This document shows, in pieces, positions 1 through 5,858 of a DNA stretch of 10,895 bases; position 1 is the first letter of the stretch; every line of letters begins with the position of its first letter. Source of the stretch: a bacterium (lineage in GTDB: Bacteria; Armatimonadota; Fimbriimonadia; Fimbriimonadales; GBS-DC); assembly GCA_029335935.2 (NCBI GenBank), contig JARJMV020000202.1:1-10895 (forward strand). The letters are read 5' to 3'. The notes under the pieces are model-generated. The model was not told where the DNA came from, ran no database searches, and was given only the letters and a program-made list of their open reading frames with translations. The position numbers and the translations under genes are program-made.

Positions 1-329
1 ATTCCACATTGACCTATTAATACCATGGATTCCTTAAATGCATGGGGATTCGAAATTCGATCGCGTGTGGAAAACTTTTACGCGCGTGCGTTCTTGAAGG
101 CGACGATTGGCGTTAGAAGGCATGAATCAGTGTAGATTTCACAGTAAAACTGGGACTTTCTTTGGTTTGCCCCTCTCCTATGCGATTTCTCTGCTGGCGA
201 AACCCCTTAAAGCATTTCACGGTTCCCCCTATGCACAGGAGGAACCGTGTGAGGGGTTCAAAACGCGCCGTGTGGACGCGAACTCTACGCCCTCGTTGGG
301 AGAAGCGCGAAGTTGAGCGAGGTGGCCGA
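1..329. other. Gene-free region downstream of rplL
   Basis: No convincing coding sequence is seen on either strand; the short open frames here lack an RBS and recognisable protein. The base composition is more AT-rich and irregular than in the adjoining ribosomal genes. rpoB often follows rplL, but its N-terminus cannot be found here: the best minus-strand candidate, starting near 122, stops after 29 codons and does not resemble RpoB. The only structure is the hairpin at 201-258. Confidence 0.6.
201..258 (-). other. Strong hairpin in the 3' region after rplL (RNA structure)
   Basis: Read on the minus strand, CACGGTTCCTCC (249-238) pairs with GGGGGAACCGTG (229-218) as a 12-bp stem around an 8-nt loop. 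An outer stem AACCCCT (258-252) pairs with AGGGGTT (207-201). The one imperfect inner pair is U-G in minus-strand RNA but C-A in plus-strand RNA, so the structure appears to be made in the rplL direction. No U-tract follows, so it is not a canonical intrinsic terminator. An RNase III processing site or mRNA 3'-end stabiliser in the rplL transcript is possible; the role is inference. Confidence 0.55.
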
Positions 330-731
330 CTACTTGACCTCGACCTTCGCGCCTGCCTCTTCGAGTTTCTTTTTGATTTCCTCCGCTTCCTCTTTGCTCA
401 CGCCTTCCTTGACCTTCTGAGGCGCGCCCTCCACGAGATCCTTCGCCTCTTTCAGACCCAGTTGCGTGATTTCGCGGACGACCTTGATGACCTGTAGTTT
501 GTTGTCGCCTGCCGCCGCCAGCACCACATCGAATGAGGTCTTCTCTTCTGCGGCGGGCGCGGCTTCCCCTGCAGGGGCGCCGGGCATCATGCCGGGCACC
601 ATCCCGACGGCGACAGGCGCGGCTGCCGACACGCCGTACTTGTCCTGCAACGCTTTGACCAGTTCGTTCAGCTCCAGAACGGTCATCTCGTCAATCGCCT
701 GAATCAGTTCCTCTGCGGTCAGTTTCGCCAT
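330..731 (-). CDS. rplL: 50S ribosomal protein L7/L12
   Basis: Stalk protein of the large ribosomal subunit that recruits and stimulates the translational GTPases. The 133-residue product has the standard order: an N-terminal dimerisation helix pair (about 1-33, beginning [16 protein letters not shown]), a flexible hinge rich in Ala, Pro, Gly and Met (about 35-64), and the C-terminal factor-binding domain (about 65-133) with the conserved [18 protein letters not shown] segment. The length is slightly above the usual 120-130 because of the long hinge. The start is supported by AGGAGG about 8 nt upstream. It follows rplJ by 18 nt, so the two are cotranscribed and share the leader attenuator. 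Stop is TAG; a hairpin rather than rpoB follows. Confidence 0.98.
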   Translation of the reverse strand: MAKLTAEELIQAIDEMTVLELNELVKALQDKYGVSAAAPVAVGMVPGMMPGAPAGEAAPAAEEKTSFDVVLAAAGDNKLQVIKVVREITQLGLKEAKDLVEGAPQKVKEGVSKEEAEEIKKKLEEAGAKVEVK

Positions 732-749
732 AGGTGTGTCCTCCTTAGT

Positions 750-1274
750 TTATTGGGTTTCCGCCTTTTTATCGGCGACGGCTTGGAGAGTGCGCACGAA
801 TTGTCCGATGAGTTCGGAGAGCGTGCCCACCAAGCCTGTGATGGGCGACTGCAGCGCGCCCAGAAACTGCGCGACCATCACCTCGCGCGGGGGTAGTTTG
901 GCGAGGGTGTCCACCATCTCGGCGGGGTAGACGCGCTCGCCCAGCAGCAGCGCTTTCACTTCGGTTTTACGCGCCTGCTTGATGTAGTCGCTAATCGCTT
1001 TTGCGGCGGCGGCTTCGTCGCCTGTGACGAACGCTATCGCCGTCATGCCGTGCAGGTGCGGCTCCAAGCCGTCGGGCATGTCGCCGTCGCGCGCGATGCG
1101 ATAGAGCGTGTTTTTGACGACGCGCAACTCCGCGCCCGATTGACGCATCTGCCGACGCAACTCGGTAATCTCGCGCACGCTCAGCCCGCGATAGTCCACC
1201 AGAATCTGCGCCTTAGATTCGTGGATCCAGTCGCGAATCTGGCTGACTTGTTCCACTTTCTTCGCGGTAGGCAT
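750..1274 (-). CDS. rplJ: 50S ribosomal protein L10
   Basis: Base of the ribosomal stalk: the N-terminal domain binds 23S rRNA with L11 and the C-terminal helix carries the L7/L12 dimers; the L10-L12 complex also represses its own mRNA in bacteria studied. The product is 174 residues, starting MPTAKKVEQVSQIRDW, with the family segments ILVDYRGLSV (about 25-34) and LRVVKNTLYRIA, and a C-terminal amphipathic stretch (about 140-170) suited to L12 binding. The ATG at 1274 has AGGAGGTGG 7 nt upstream. An upstream in-frame start at 1346 is rejected because it would place coding sequence across the attenuator hairpin. First gene of a two-gene rplJL unit; rplKA is absent upstream, where a nitrilase gene lies instead. 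Confidence 0.97.
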   Translation of the reverse strand: MPTAKKVEQVSQIRDWIHESKAQILVDYRGLSVREITELRRQMRQSGAELRVVKNTLYRIARDGDMPDGLEPHLHGMTAIAFVTGDEAAAAKAISDYIKQARKTEVKALLLGERVYPAEMVDTLAKLPPREVMVAQFLGALQSPITGLVGTLSELIGQFVRTLQAVADKKAETQ

Positions 1275-1483
1275 TCGGTTTCCACCTCCTATAAATGTTC
1301 GCGCTTTTAAAACAAAAACGCGAGCCACGCCGCAGCTGGCTCGCACGCACGATTATAGACAGCCAGTGCGAGACTTGCACTGGTACGGCTGCCTATGTTG
1401 CCTTACTCTGTGCGCCTTCCTCGGCAGGCGAGCCGCTACGCGGATTATGTCCTATTCAGGACGCCTGCTGTCTGCGGTATGGC
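1275..1483 (-). ncRNA. Ribosomal protein L10 leader (autoregulatory 5' UTR)
   Basis: The transcript from about 1483 to the rplJ start carries the known L10-leader layout. CCGCAGACAGCAGGCG (1477-1462) is followed by two small hairpins (TCCT-GAAT-AGGA at 1461-1450; CCGC-GTA-GCGG at 1443-1433) and closed by CGCCTGCCGAGGAAGG (1430-1415); GCAGGCG 1468-1462 pairs with CGCCTGC 1430-1424. In studied bacteria this domain binds the L10-L12 complex. Downstream are three competing helices: 1383-1377 with 1369-1363; 1370-1361 with 1341-1331 (10 bp, one bulge); and the terminator 1344-1320. This is a complete attenuation switch. The leader class rests on sequence and layout; the direction of switching is inferred from Bacillus rplJL. 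Confidence 0.85.
1309..1344 (-). terminator. Intrinsic terminator (attenuator) in the rplJ leader
   Basis: Minus-strand GCGAGCCA (1344-1337) and TGGCTCGC (1327-1320) form a perfect 8-bp stem with a 9-nt loop, followed by GTTTTTGTTTT. It sits between the L10 leader domain and the rplJ RBS, so it must be conditional. Its 5' arm is shared with the antiterminator helix (1370-1361 with 1341-1331), so the two cannot form together. Confidence 0.88.
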
Positions 1484-1489
1484 GTTCAA

Positions 1490-1519
1490 AGTATACCCCA
1501 AGGCGCACTGTGGCGTCAA
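1490..1519 (-). promoter_or_regulatory. Promoter of rplJL, near-consensus housekeeping type
   Basis: TTGACG (1519-1514), an 18-nt spacer and TATACT (1495-1490) on the minus strand, with transcription predicted from about 1483, exactly at the start of the L10 leader. The -35 box contains the TGA stop codon (1518-1516) of the upstream nitrilase gene. GG directly precedes the -10, as in several other promoters of this window. Confidence 0.85.
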
Positions 1520-2421
1520 GGGGCGGGATAGTAGAGGATTTCCTCTTGGTCTTTGGATTGGGCGCGTGCGAGGTAGCCGCTGTGGTCGGGGGTCTGCGTG
1601 CGCGCCGCCACGATGGACGATTGACCCTCCGCGTTCACATCGAAGAAGCCACCCACGCCCATCGGGTTTACGCCGATGAGGTTCGGATGTCTCTGCACGC
1701 CTGCCAGTAAACCGCTCTCCCAGCCTTGTGCTTCTTCCTTCGTCCAAGGCAGCGGATTGTAGGAGGGCATCGCCAGCACGCGCACGGCGCGCTTCGCATG
1801 CTGCTCAATCAGCTCGTGATAGAAGCCGTCCAAGCAGATGAGTACGCCCAGCTTGCCTGCGGGCGTATTCACGGTGGGCAGTTCTCGCGGTGCGGGGCAG
1901 AGGTTCAACCCTGTCTCCTGCTCCAGCGGCACGAGGTTAATCTTACGCTGCACGAGGGCGCGCTTACCGCGTGGGTTGTAGGTATAGCTGACATTGTAGA
2001 CGCACTCGCCTTGAGCAATCGGCGCGCTGCCTGCGACCAGCCATGCATTGGCGCTGCGGGCCGCCTCGCTGAACGCTTCGTGATAGACGCGCTCCACGAA
2101 GGAGCTGAGCGTGCGCAGCAGAGTGCGCGTCGCGCCTGCGAACCCGCCCTCGCTGCTCATGGGGCTAATCTGATACCGTTCCATCAGGCGCAAGCCCGCC
2201 TCGACCATCGTTTTGCTGCTCTGCACACGCTCGTAGTCTTGCGTGAAGATGAGACCCAACCCCACATCCTCAGGGAACACAATCAGCAGATGGCCCTTCG
2301 GGACTCGCCGACGAATCGCTTGCGTCAGCCCCAGTATGCGCTCGCGGAACGCCTCCGCGCTCCGATAGTCCTCCAACCGATAGCGCATCTGCACCGCGGC
2401 GAGGGTTGTGCCGTGAACCAT
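1516..2421 (-). CDS. Carbon-nitrogen hydrolase (nitrilase superfamily), substrate unknown
   Basis: A 301-residue cytoplasmic amidohydrolase; no signal peptide is seen. The Glu-Lys-Cys triad is recognisable: E51 in LLIVFPEDVG, K160 in QRKINLVPLEQE and C196 in LGVLICLDGFYHE. The Glu following C196 by seven residues (HE) is also typical. The family hydrolyses C-N bonds of amides, nitriles or carbamoyl groups; nothing visible fixes the substrate. A stretch rich in Gly, Ser and Thr between E51 and K160 (about 86-104) is not one I can assign to a subfamily. The ATG at 2421 was chosen because the protein then begins at the first beta strand (TLAAVQMRY) and TACAAT lies exactly 6 nt before it, predicting a leaderless mRNA; ATGs at 2454 and 2460 lie upstream of that box. 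Divergent from sucC; its stop overlaps the rplJ -35 box. Confidence 0.88.
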   Translation of the reverse strand: MVHGTTLAAVQMRYRLEDYRSAEAFRERILGLTQAIRRRVPKGHLLIVFPEDVGLGLIFTQDYERVQSSKTMVEAGLRLMERYQISPMSSEGGFAGATRTLLRTLSSFVERVYHEAFSEAARSANAWLVAGSAPIAQGECVYNVSYTYNPRGKRALVQRKINLVPLEQETGLNLCPAPRELPTVNTPAGKLGVLICLDGFYHELIEQHAKRAVRVLAMPSYNPLPWTKEEAQGWESGLLAGVQRHPNLIGVNPMGVGGFFDVNAEGQSSIVAARTQTPDHSGYLARAQSKDQEEILYYPAP

Positions 2422-2427
2422 GCGGGA

Positions 2428-2433
2428 ATTGTA
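2428..2433 (-). promoter_or_regulatory. -10 box of the nitrilase gene, leaderless arrangement
   Basis: TACAAT on the minus strand, preceded by GG, ends 6 nt before the ATG at 2421. A start point 6-7 nt after the box would coincide with the A of the ATG, and no SD is seen at this ATG. No clear -35 is seen. Confidence 0.55.
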
Positions 2434-2443
2434 CCTGAGGAGG

Positions 2444-2449
2444 TATACT
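2444..2449 (+). promoter_or_regulatory. -10 box of sucC
   Basis: GGTATACT (box TATACT at 2444-2449) lies 23 nt before the sucC ATG, leaving a short leader with an SD. No good -35 is visible. The divergent nitrilase promoter lies within 20 bp, so the two polymerase footprints must overlap. Confidence 0.55.
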
Positions 2450-2472
2450 TCCATCGTCATAGGAGCGTGCGT

Positions 2473-3633
2473 ATGAAACTGCACGAGTATCAGGCGAAAC
2501 AGATTTTGAGCGATTTTGGCGTTCCGACGCCGCAAGGAGAGGTCGCCAGCACGCCTGCAGGCGCGAAAGCGATTGCCGAACGATTGGGCAAGCCCGTTGT
2601 GATTAAAGCGCAGGTGCTGATGGGCGGGCGCGGCAAGGCGGGCGGTATCCAACTCGCCCAGAACCCCGACGAAGCCGCGCAGGTCGCCAGCGAAATCATC
2701 GGCAAGCGGCTCATCTCGCCCCAGAACCCCGACGGGCTCGTCGCCGAGAAGGTGCTGGTGGAAGAGGCGGTGCAAATCCAGCACGAGTATTACATCGGAA
2801 TCACTGTAGACCGCACGCCGCAGCGCAATGTGCTGATGGTGAGCAAGTACGGCGGGATGGATATCGAGGAGGTCGCCGCGCAGCATCCCGACGCCATCGC
2901 GACCTATCCGATTGACCCCCTGCTGGGGCTGACGGACTATGCAGCGCGCGAGGTATTGTATGCGGCGGGCTTGCCCCACGAGCAAGTGCGTCCGCTCAGC
3001 GCGCTGCTGCACGGGCTGTACCGCGCCTATATCGCCGTCGACGCGAACCTCGCGGAGATTAACCCCTGCGCAGTGCTCGCCGATGGGCGCATCATCGCCG
3101 CCGACGCTAAAATCACTATCGACGAAAACGCGCTCTATCGCCAAAAACGGCTCGAATCGCTGCACGAAGAGAGCATCGAGGACCCCATCGAGGCGGAGGC
3201 GAGCCGACGCGGGATTGCCTATGTGCGCTTGGGCGGCGATATCGGCATCATTGGCAACGGCGCGGGCTTGGTAATGTGTACCGTCGATGAGGTCGCGCAG
3301 GCAGGCGGACGCCCAGCGAACTTTCTGGACATCGGCGGCGGCGCGAAAGCCGACCGCGTGCGCCAAGCCGTCGAACTTGTGCTGATGGACCCGAATGTGA
3401 AGGGGCTTTTGTTCAACATCTTCGGCGGAATCACGCGAGGCGACGAGGTGGCGCGCGGCATGCTGGAAGCGTTCGAAACGCTGAAGGTAAACATCCCTGT
3501 GGTGGTGCGCTTGGCAGGAACACACGCCGAGGAGGGACGCGCCATGCTGCAGGGCACGCCGCTGATTCCTGCCGAGACGATGCAGGAGGCGGCGCGAAAA
3601 GTTGTGGAACTGGCGGCAATCCACAAGGTATAA
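2473..3633 (+). CDS. sucC: Succinate-CoA ligase (ADP/GDP-forming) beta subunit
   Basis: Beta subunit of succinyl-CoA synthetase, which interconverts succinyl-CoA and succinate with nucleotide phosphorylation in the TCA cycle. The 386 residues match the family length. Residues 1 to about 230 are the ATP-grasp part, starting MKLHEYQAKQILSDFGVP, with KPVVIKAQVLMGGRGKAGG (about 41-59) and the metal-site region DANLAEINPCAV. The C-terminal CoA-ligase part (about 245-386) contains GIIGNGAGLVM, GGRPANFLDIGGGA and NIFGGITRGDEVARG. The ATG at 2473 has AGGAG 7 nt upstream; longer in-frame readings run antisense through the nitrilase gene and are rejected. sucD, which carries the phospho-histidine and usually follows directly, is absent; rnc follows instead. 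Confidence 0.96.
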   Translation: MKLHEYQAKQILSDFGVPTPQGEVASTPAGAKAIAERLGKPVVIKAQVLMGGRGKAGGIQLAQNPDEAAQVASEIIGKRLISPQNPDGLVAEKVLVEEAVQIQHEYYIGITVDRTPQRNVLMVSKYGGMDIEEVAAQHPDAIATYPIDPLLGLTDYAAREVLYAAGLPHEQVRPLSALLHGLYRAYIAVDANLAEINPCAVLADGRIIAADAKITIDENALYRQKRLESLHEESIEDPIEAEASRRGIAYVRLGGDIGIIGNGAGLVMCTVDEVAQAGGRPANFLDIGGGAKADRVRQAVELVLMDPNVKGLLFNIFGGITRGDEVARGMLEAFETLKVNIPVVVRLAGTHAEEGRAMLQGTPLIPAETMQEAARKVVELAAIHKV

Positions 3634-3634
3634 T
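3629..3634 (+). promoter_or_regulatory. -10 box of rnc, overlapping the sucC stop codon
   Basis: A consensus TATAAT preceded by GG, with the TAA stop of sucC (3631-3633) inside it. It ends 6 nt before the GTG at 3641, the same spacing as at the nitrilase gene and the small gene at 7573. No convincing -35 is seen at 16-18 nt; TTGTGG at 3602-3607 is 21 nt away. Confidence 0.6.
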
Positions 3635-3640
3635 CATTCC

Positions 3641-4360
3641 GTGCGTCTCTGGCGGCTGCGCAAGGCAGAAGCTCACCTGCCGATACGGAACAGGCAATTA
3701 GCGACGCAAGCGCTCACGCATCGCTCGCATACCGAAGGCGAACTGTTAGCCAGCAACGAACGGTTGGAACTGCTGGGTGATGCCGTGTTGGGCTTGGTCG
3801 TCGCTGAACATCTGTACCAGCGTTATCCCGACTGGGATCAGGGGCAGCTCTCTAAGGCGCGGGCGAGCATCGTGCGGGCGAGCGTGCTGTGTGAAGCCGC
3901 CAAACGCGCCGGCATCGCCCATCACCTGCGGCTCAGCCCCTCCGAAGAAGCTTCCGGCGGACGCGAGCGCCCCTCTATCCTCGCCGACGCCTTCGAAGCC
4001 GTCTTGGGCGCCATCTACCTCGATTCGGGCTACAAAGCCGCACGCGACTACGCCCTGATGTACCTCAAACCCGAACTGGACGCACTGGAGGCAGGCGCTA
4101 TGCCTGTCCAAGATTTCAAATCGCAACTCCAAGAGCGCACGCAGGCGTGGTGGCGCATCACCCCCACCTATGAAGTGGTGGAGGAACGGGGCAACCCCCA
4201 CAACAAGACCTTCGTGGTGCATGTGAAACTACGCGATATCGTCGCTGGGCAGGGCGTCGGCTCCAGCAAGAAGCAGGCAGAGCAGAACGCCGCCGCCCAC
4301 GCGATGGAATACACCGAACAAAACAGGAGGCAATTAGATGAAACCTTCGGCTATGGCTGA
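3641..4360 (+). CDS. rnc: Ribonuclease III
   Basis: Endonuclease that cleaves double-stranded RNA, in rRNA maturation and mRNA turnover. From the GTG at 3641 the protein has 239 residues. The catalytic domain holds the signature NERLELLGDAVLG (39-51), giving E40, E43 and D47, and ADAFEAVLGAIYLDSGY with D116 and E119; these match the metal-binding acidic residues of the family. A dsRNA-binding domain occupies about 155-225, from DFKSQLQERTQ through the GNPHNKTF loop to GVGSSKKQAEQNAAAHAM, with the KK(x)AE helix start. The GTG was preferred over an in-frame ATG at 3602, which lies inside sucC, because TATAAT sits exactly 6 nt before it and no SD is present. Its end overlaps mtnP by 23 nt, implying cotranscription and translational coupling. 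Confidence 0.95.
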   Translation: MRLWRLRKAEAHLPIRNRQLATQALTHRSHTEGELLASNERLELLGDAVLGLVVAEHLYQRYPDWDQGQLSKARASIVRASVLCEAAKRAGIAHHLRLSPSEEASGGRERPSILADAFEAVLGAIYLDSGYKAARDYALMYLKPELDALEAGAMPVQDFKSQLQERTQAWWRITPTYEVVEERGNPHNKTFVVHVKLRDIVAGQGVGSSKKQAEQNAAAHAMEYTEQNRRQLDETFGYG

Positions 4361-5150
4361 AATCGGCGTTTTCGGCGGCTCAGGCTTCTACTCGTTTCTG
4401 GAGAAGGTGGAGGAAATCAAAATCGACACCCCGTACGGTCCCCCAAGCGACACAGTCTCTATCGGTGAAGTGAACGGTCGGCGCGTGGCGTTCCTCCCCC
4501 GACACGGGCGCAAGCACACAATCCCGCCCCACAAGATTAACTATCGGGCGAACTTGTGGGCGATGAAGGAGCTCGGCGTGCAGGCAGTGATTAGCCCCTG
4601 CGCTGCAGGAAGCCTCCAACGCCATGTGAAGCCCGGCGATTTCGTCGTGGCAGATCAATATGTCGACCGCACGCACGGGCGCGCCGACACCTTCTACGAG
4701 GGACCGACCGTCCACCATGTCTCGCCCGCCGACCCGTACTGCCCCGTGCTGCGCCAAATCGCCATCGAGGAGATACGCGCCCATGGCATCCCCGTCCACG
4801 AGCGCGGCACGATTGTGGTGATTAACGGACCGCGCTTCTCCACCAAAGCCGAGAGCCGTTGGTTCACCTCGATGGGCTGGGAAGTGATCAACATGACGCA
4901 GTATCCCGAGGCATACCTCGCGTTGGAGTTGGCGATTCCTGTGGTGAACATCTCGCTGATTACCGACTACGACAGCGGCTTGGTGGCCGAGGGCGAGGTC
5001 AAGCCCGTCACGGCGGAAGAGGTGATGCATGTGTTCCATCAGAACGCGGAGCGCATCCGCAAAGTCATCTTCGGGATGATTGCCAAGATACCGCCCCACT
5101 TCGAAAGCCCCATCCGCCACGCGCTGGACTATGCGAAGGTGACGGTATAG
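4338..5150 (+). CDS. mtnP: S-methyl-5'-thioadenosine phosphorylase
   Basis: Cleaves methylthioadenosine with phosphate to adenine and methylthioribose-1-phosphate in methionine and purine salvage. The 270 residues cover the whole PNP/MTAP family-2 fold: phosphate loop GGSGFY (13-18), RHGRKHTIPPHKINYRAN (from 55), SPCAAGSL, and the substrate-site block NM (185-186) to TDYD (209-212). The paired Asp residues (D210, D212) are the family mark for 6-aminopurine substrates, whereas guanosine/inosine phosphorylases carry Asn there, so MTAP is preferred over a purine nucleoside phosphorylase. AGGAGG 7 nt before the ATG at 4338 selects this start over an internal ATG at 4353. The gene overlaps the end of rnc. 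Its stop codon abuts, with no gap, the stop of the convergent hsdS-like gene. Confidence 0.93.
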   Translation: MKPSAMAEIGVFGGSGFYSFLEKVEEIKIDTPYGPPSDTVSIGEVNGRRVAFLPRHGRKHTIPPHKINYRANLWAMKELGVQAVISPCAAGSLQRHVKPGDFVVADQYVDRTHGRADTFYEGPTVHHVSPADPYCPVLRQIAIEEIRAHGIPVHERGTIVVINGPRFSTKAESRWFTSMGWEVINMTQYPEAYLALELAIPVVNISLITDYDSGLVAEGEVKPVTAEEVMHVFHQNAERIRKVIFGMIAKIPPHFESPIRHALDYAKVTV

Positions 5151-5813
5151 CTACTCGCGGCTCGGAGGGATGGAGAAGGCCTCACTTCCGAGCAGCTCGC
5201 CTTCATTTCCCTGAAGAACCTGTCGAATCATCGACTCGGCTTGCTGGAGATTATCCAAGCCTTTCCTGGAAGCGTTAATGCCTTCTTGAACGAAGTGCGC
5301 AATTCTGCGCTGGAGCGGCTCTGGAGGGATCGGCACAAGCACCTGAGCCAAGTCATCGGTTGAGAGGGCGGGGATAGCGTGCCCTCGCAGCTGTCGGCGC
5401 ACTTGCCTGAGAAACACTTCTGAACGAAGGAACGCAAGTAAGTAGTAGGGATCAACGCCCTGAAAATTCCTCAGTACAGCGAACCCACTGCTGCAAATTG
5501 CCCCTGCTTCTGAGGCGCTGACTATCACTGAGGCGTGTTGAGGCGTGCCTGTGCTTGCCCCCGACACAGCGGTAATGATGTCACCCTCTTGCAAGCGGTA
5601 CTTCGCGCGGGAAGGTGCTTCACTCGCCAGCAAAACCTGACGCGAGGCAACGATGCTTAGCTGCGGAATAATATCAGAAATAGCAATGTAGTGTATCTTT
5701 TGATTGGGATTGGCGCGGAAGCAGTCGGTTGCTGTGACAATTTCTGCGACCTCATGCAACGGACGCGATGGATAATTGTTGAGCCTATCCAGAATCAGCG
5801 CGTCATCGGGCAA
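5151..5813 (-). CDS. Type I restriction specificity (S) region, single TRD; probably the C-terminal part of a broken M-S fusion
   Basis: A target-recognition domain of the HsdS family, which contacts one half of a methylase recognition site. Visible family features are the LHEVAEIV entry, PSRAKYRLQEGDIITAVSG, the SSGFAVLR segment, the DPYYLLAFLRS helix, AIPALSTDDLAQVLVPIPP and a trailing coiled coil (about 170-205). Only one TRD is present, whereas classical HsdS has two. The start is uncertain. TTG at 5813 is the only usual initiator, but the same frame is open further upstream to the methylase TGA at 5861-5859, and the intervening codons read SLNHRWDAEHYLP, the usual lead-in of an S domain. 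The region is therefore probably translated only as part of a longer protein, or was so before a nonsense mutation. No SD is seen before the TTG. Confidence 0.75.
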   Translation of the reverse strand: MPDDALILDRLNNYPSRPLHEVAEIVTATDCFRANPNQKIHYIAISDIIPQLSIVASRQVLLASEAPSRAKYRLQEGDIITAVSGASTGTPQHASVIVSASEAGAICSSGFAVLRNFQGVDPYYLLAFLRSEVFLRQVRRQLRGHAIPALSTDDLAQVLVPIPPEPLQRRIAHFVQEGINASRKGLDNLQQAESMIRQVLQGNEGELLGSEAFSIPPSRE

Positions 5814-5858
5814 GTAGTGTTCGGCGTCCCAACGATGATTCAGCGACTCGATGGGCGT

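Noticed and set aside
1..122. A minus-strand reading from about 122 as the start of rpoB
   Set aside because: It stops after 29 codons, has no RpoB-like RR.F.....IPNLIE-type sequence, and no good SD.
201..258. CRISPR repeat or intrinsic terminator
   Set aside because: There is only one copy with no repeat-spacer pattern, and no U-tract follows on either strand.
1275..1346. A longer rplJ beginning at 1346
   Set aside because: The extra 24 codons are the attenuator terminator, U-tract and SD, and do not match L10.
1726..2472. An N-terminal extension of sucC to position 1726
   Set aside because: It runs antisense through the nitrilase. SucC family proteins begin at MKLHEYQA, and the SD at 2461-2465 fits the ATG at 2473.
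1516..3624. A 702-codon minus-strand open frame spanning the nitrilase and all of sucC on the opposite strand
   Set aside because: Only 2421-1516 resembles a protein (nitrilase triad). The upstream part is the antisense shadow of sucC, rich in Arg, Ala and His as expected from GC-rich third positions.
4380..5120. A 246-codon minus-strand frame opposite mtnP
   Set aside because: It is a GC-skew shadow of a clear MTA phosphorylase, with no SD and no recognisable domain.
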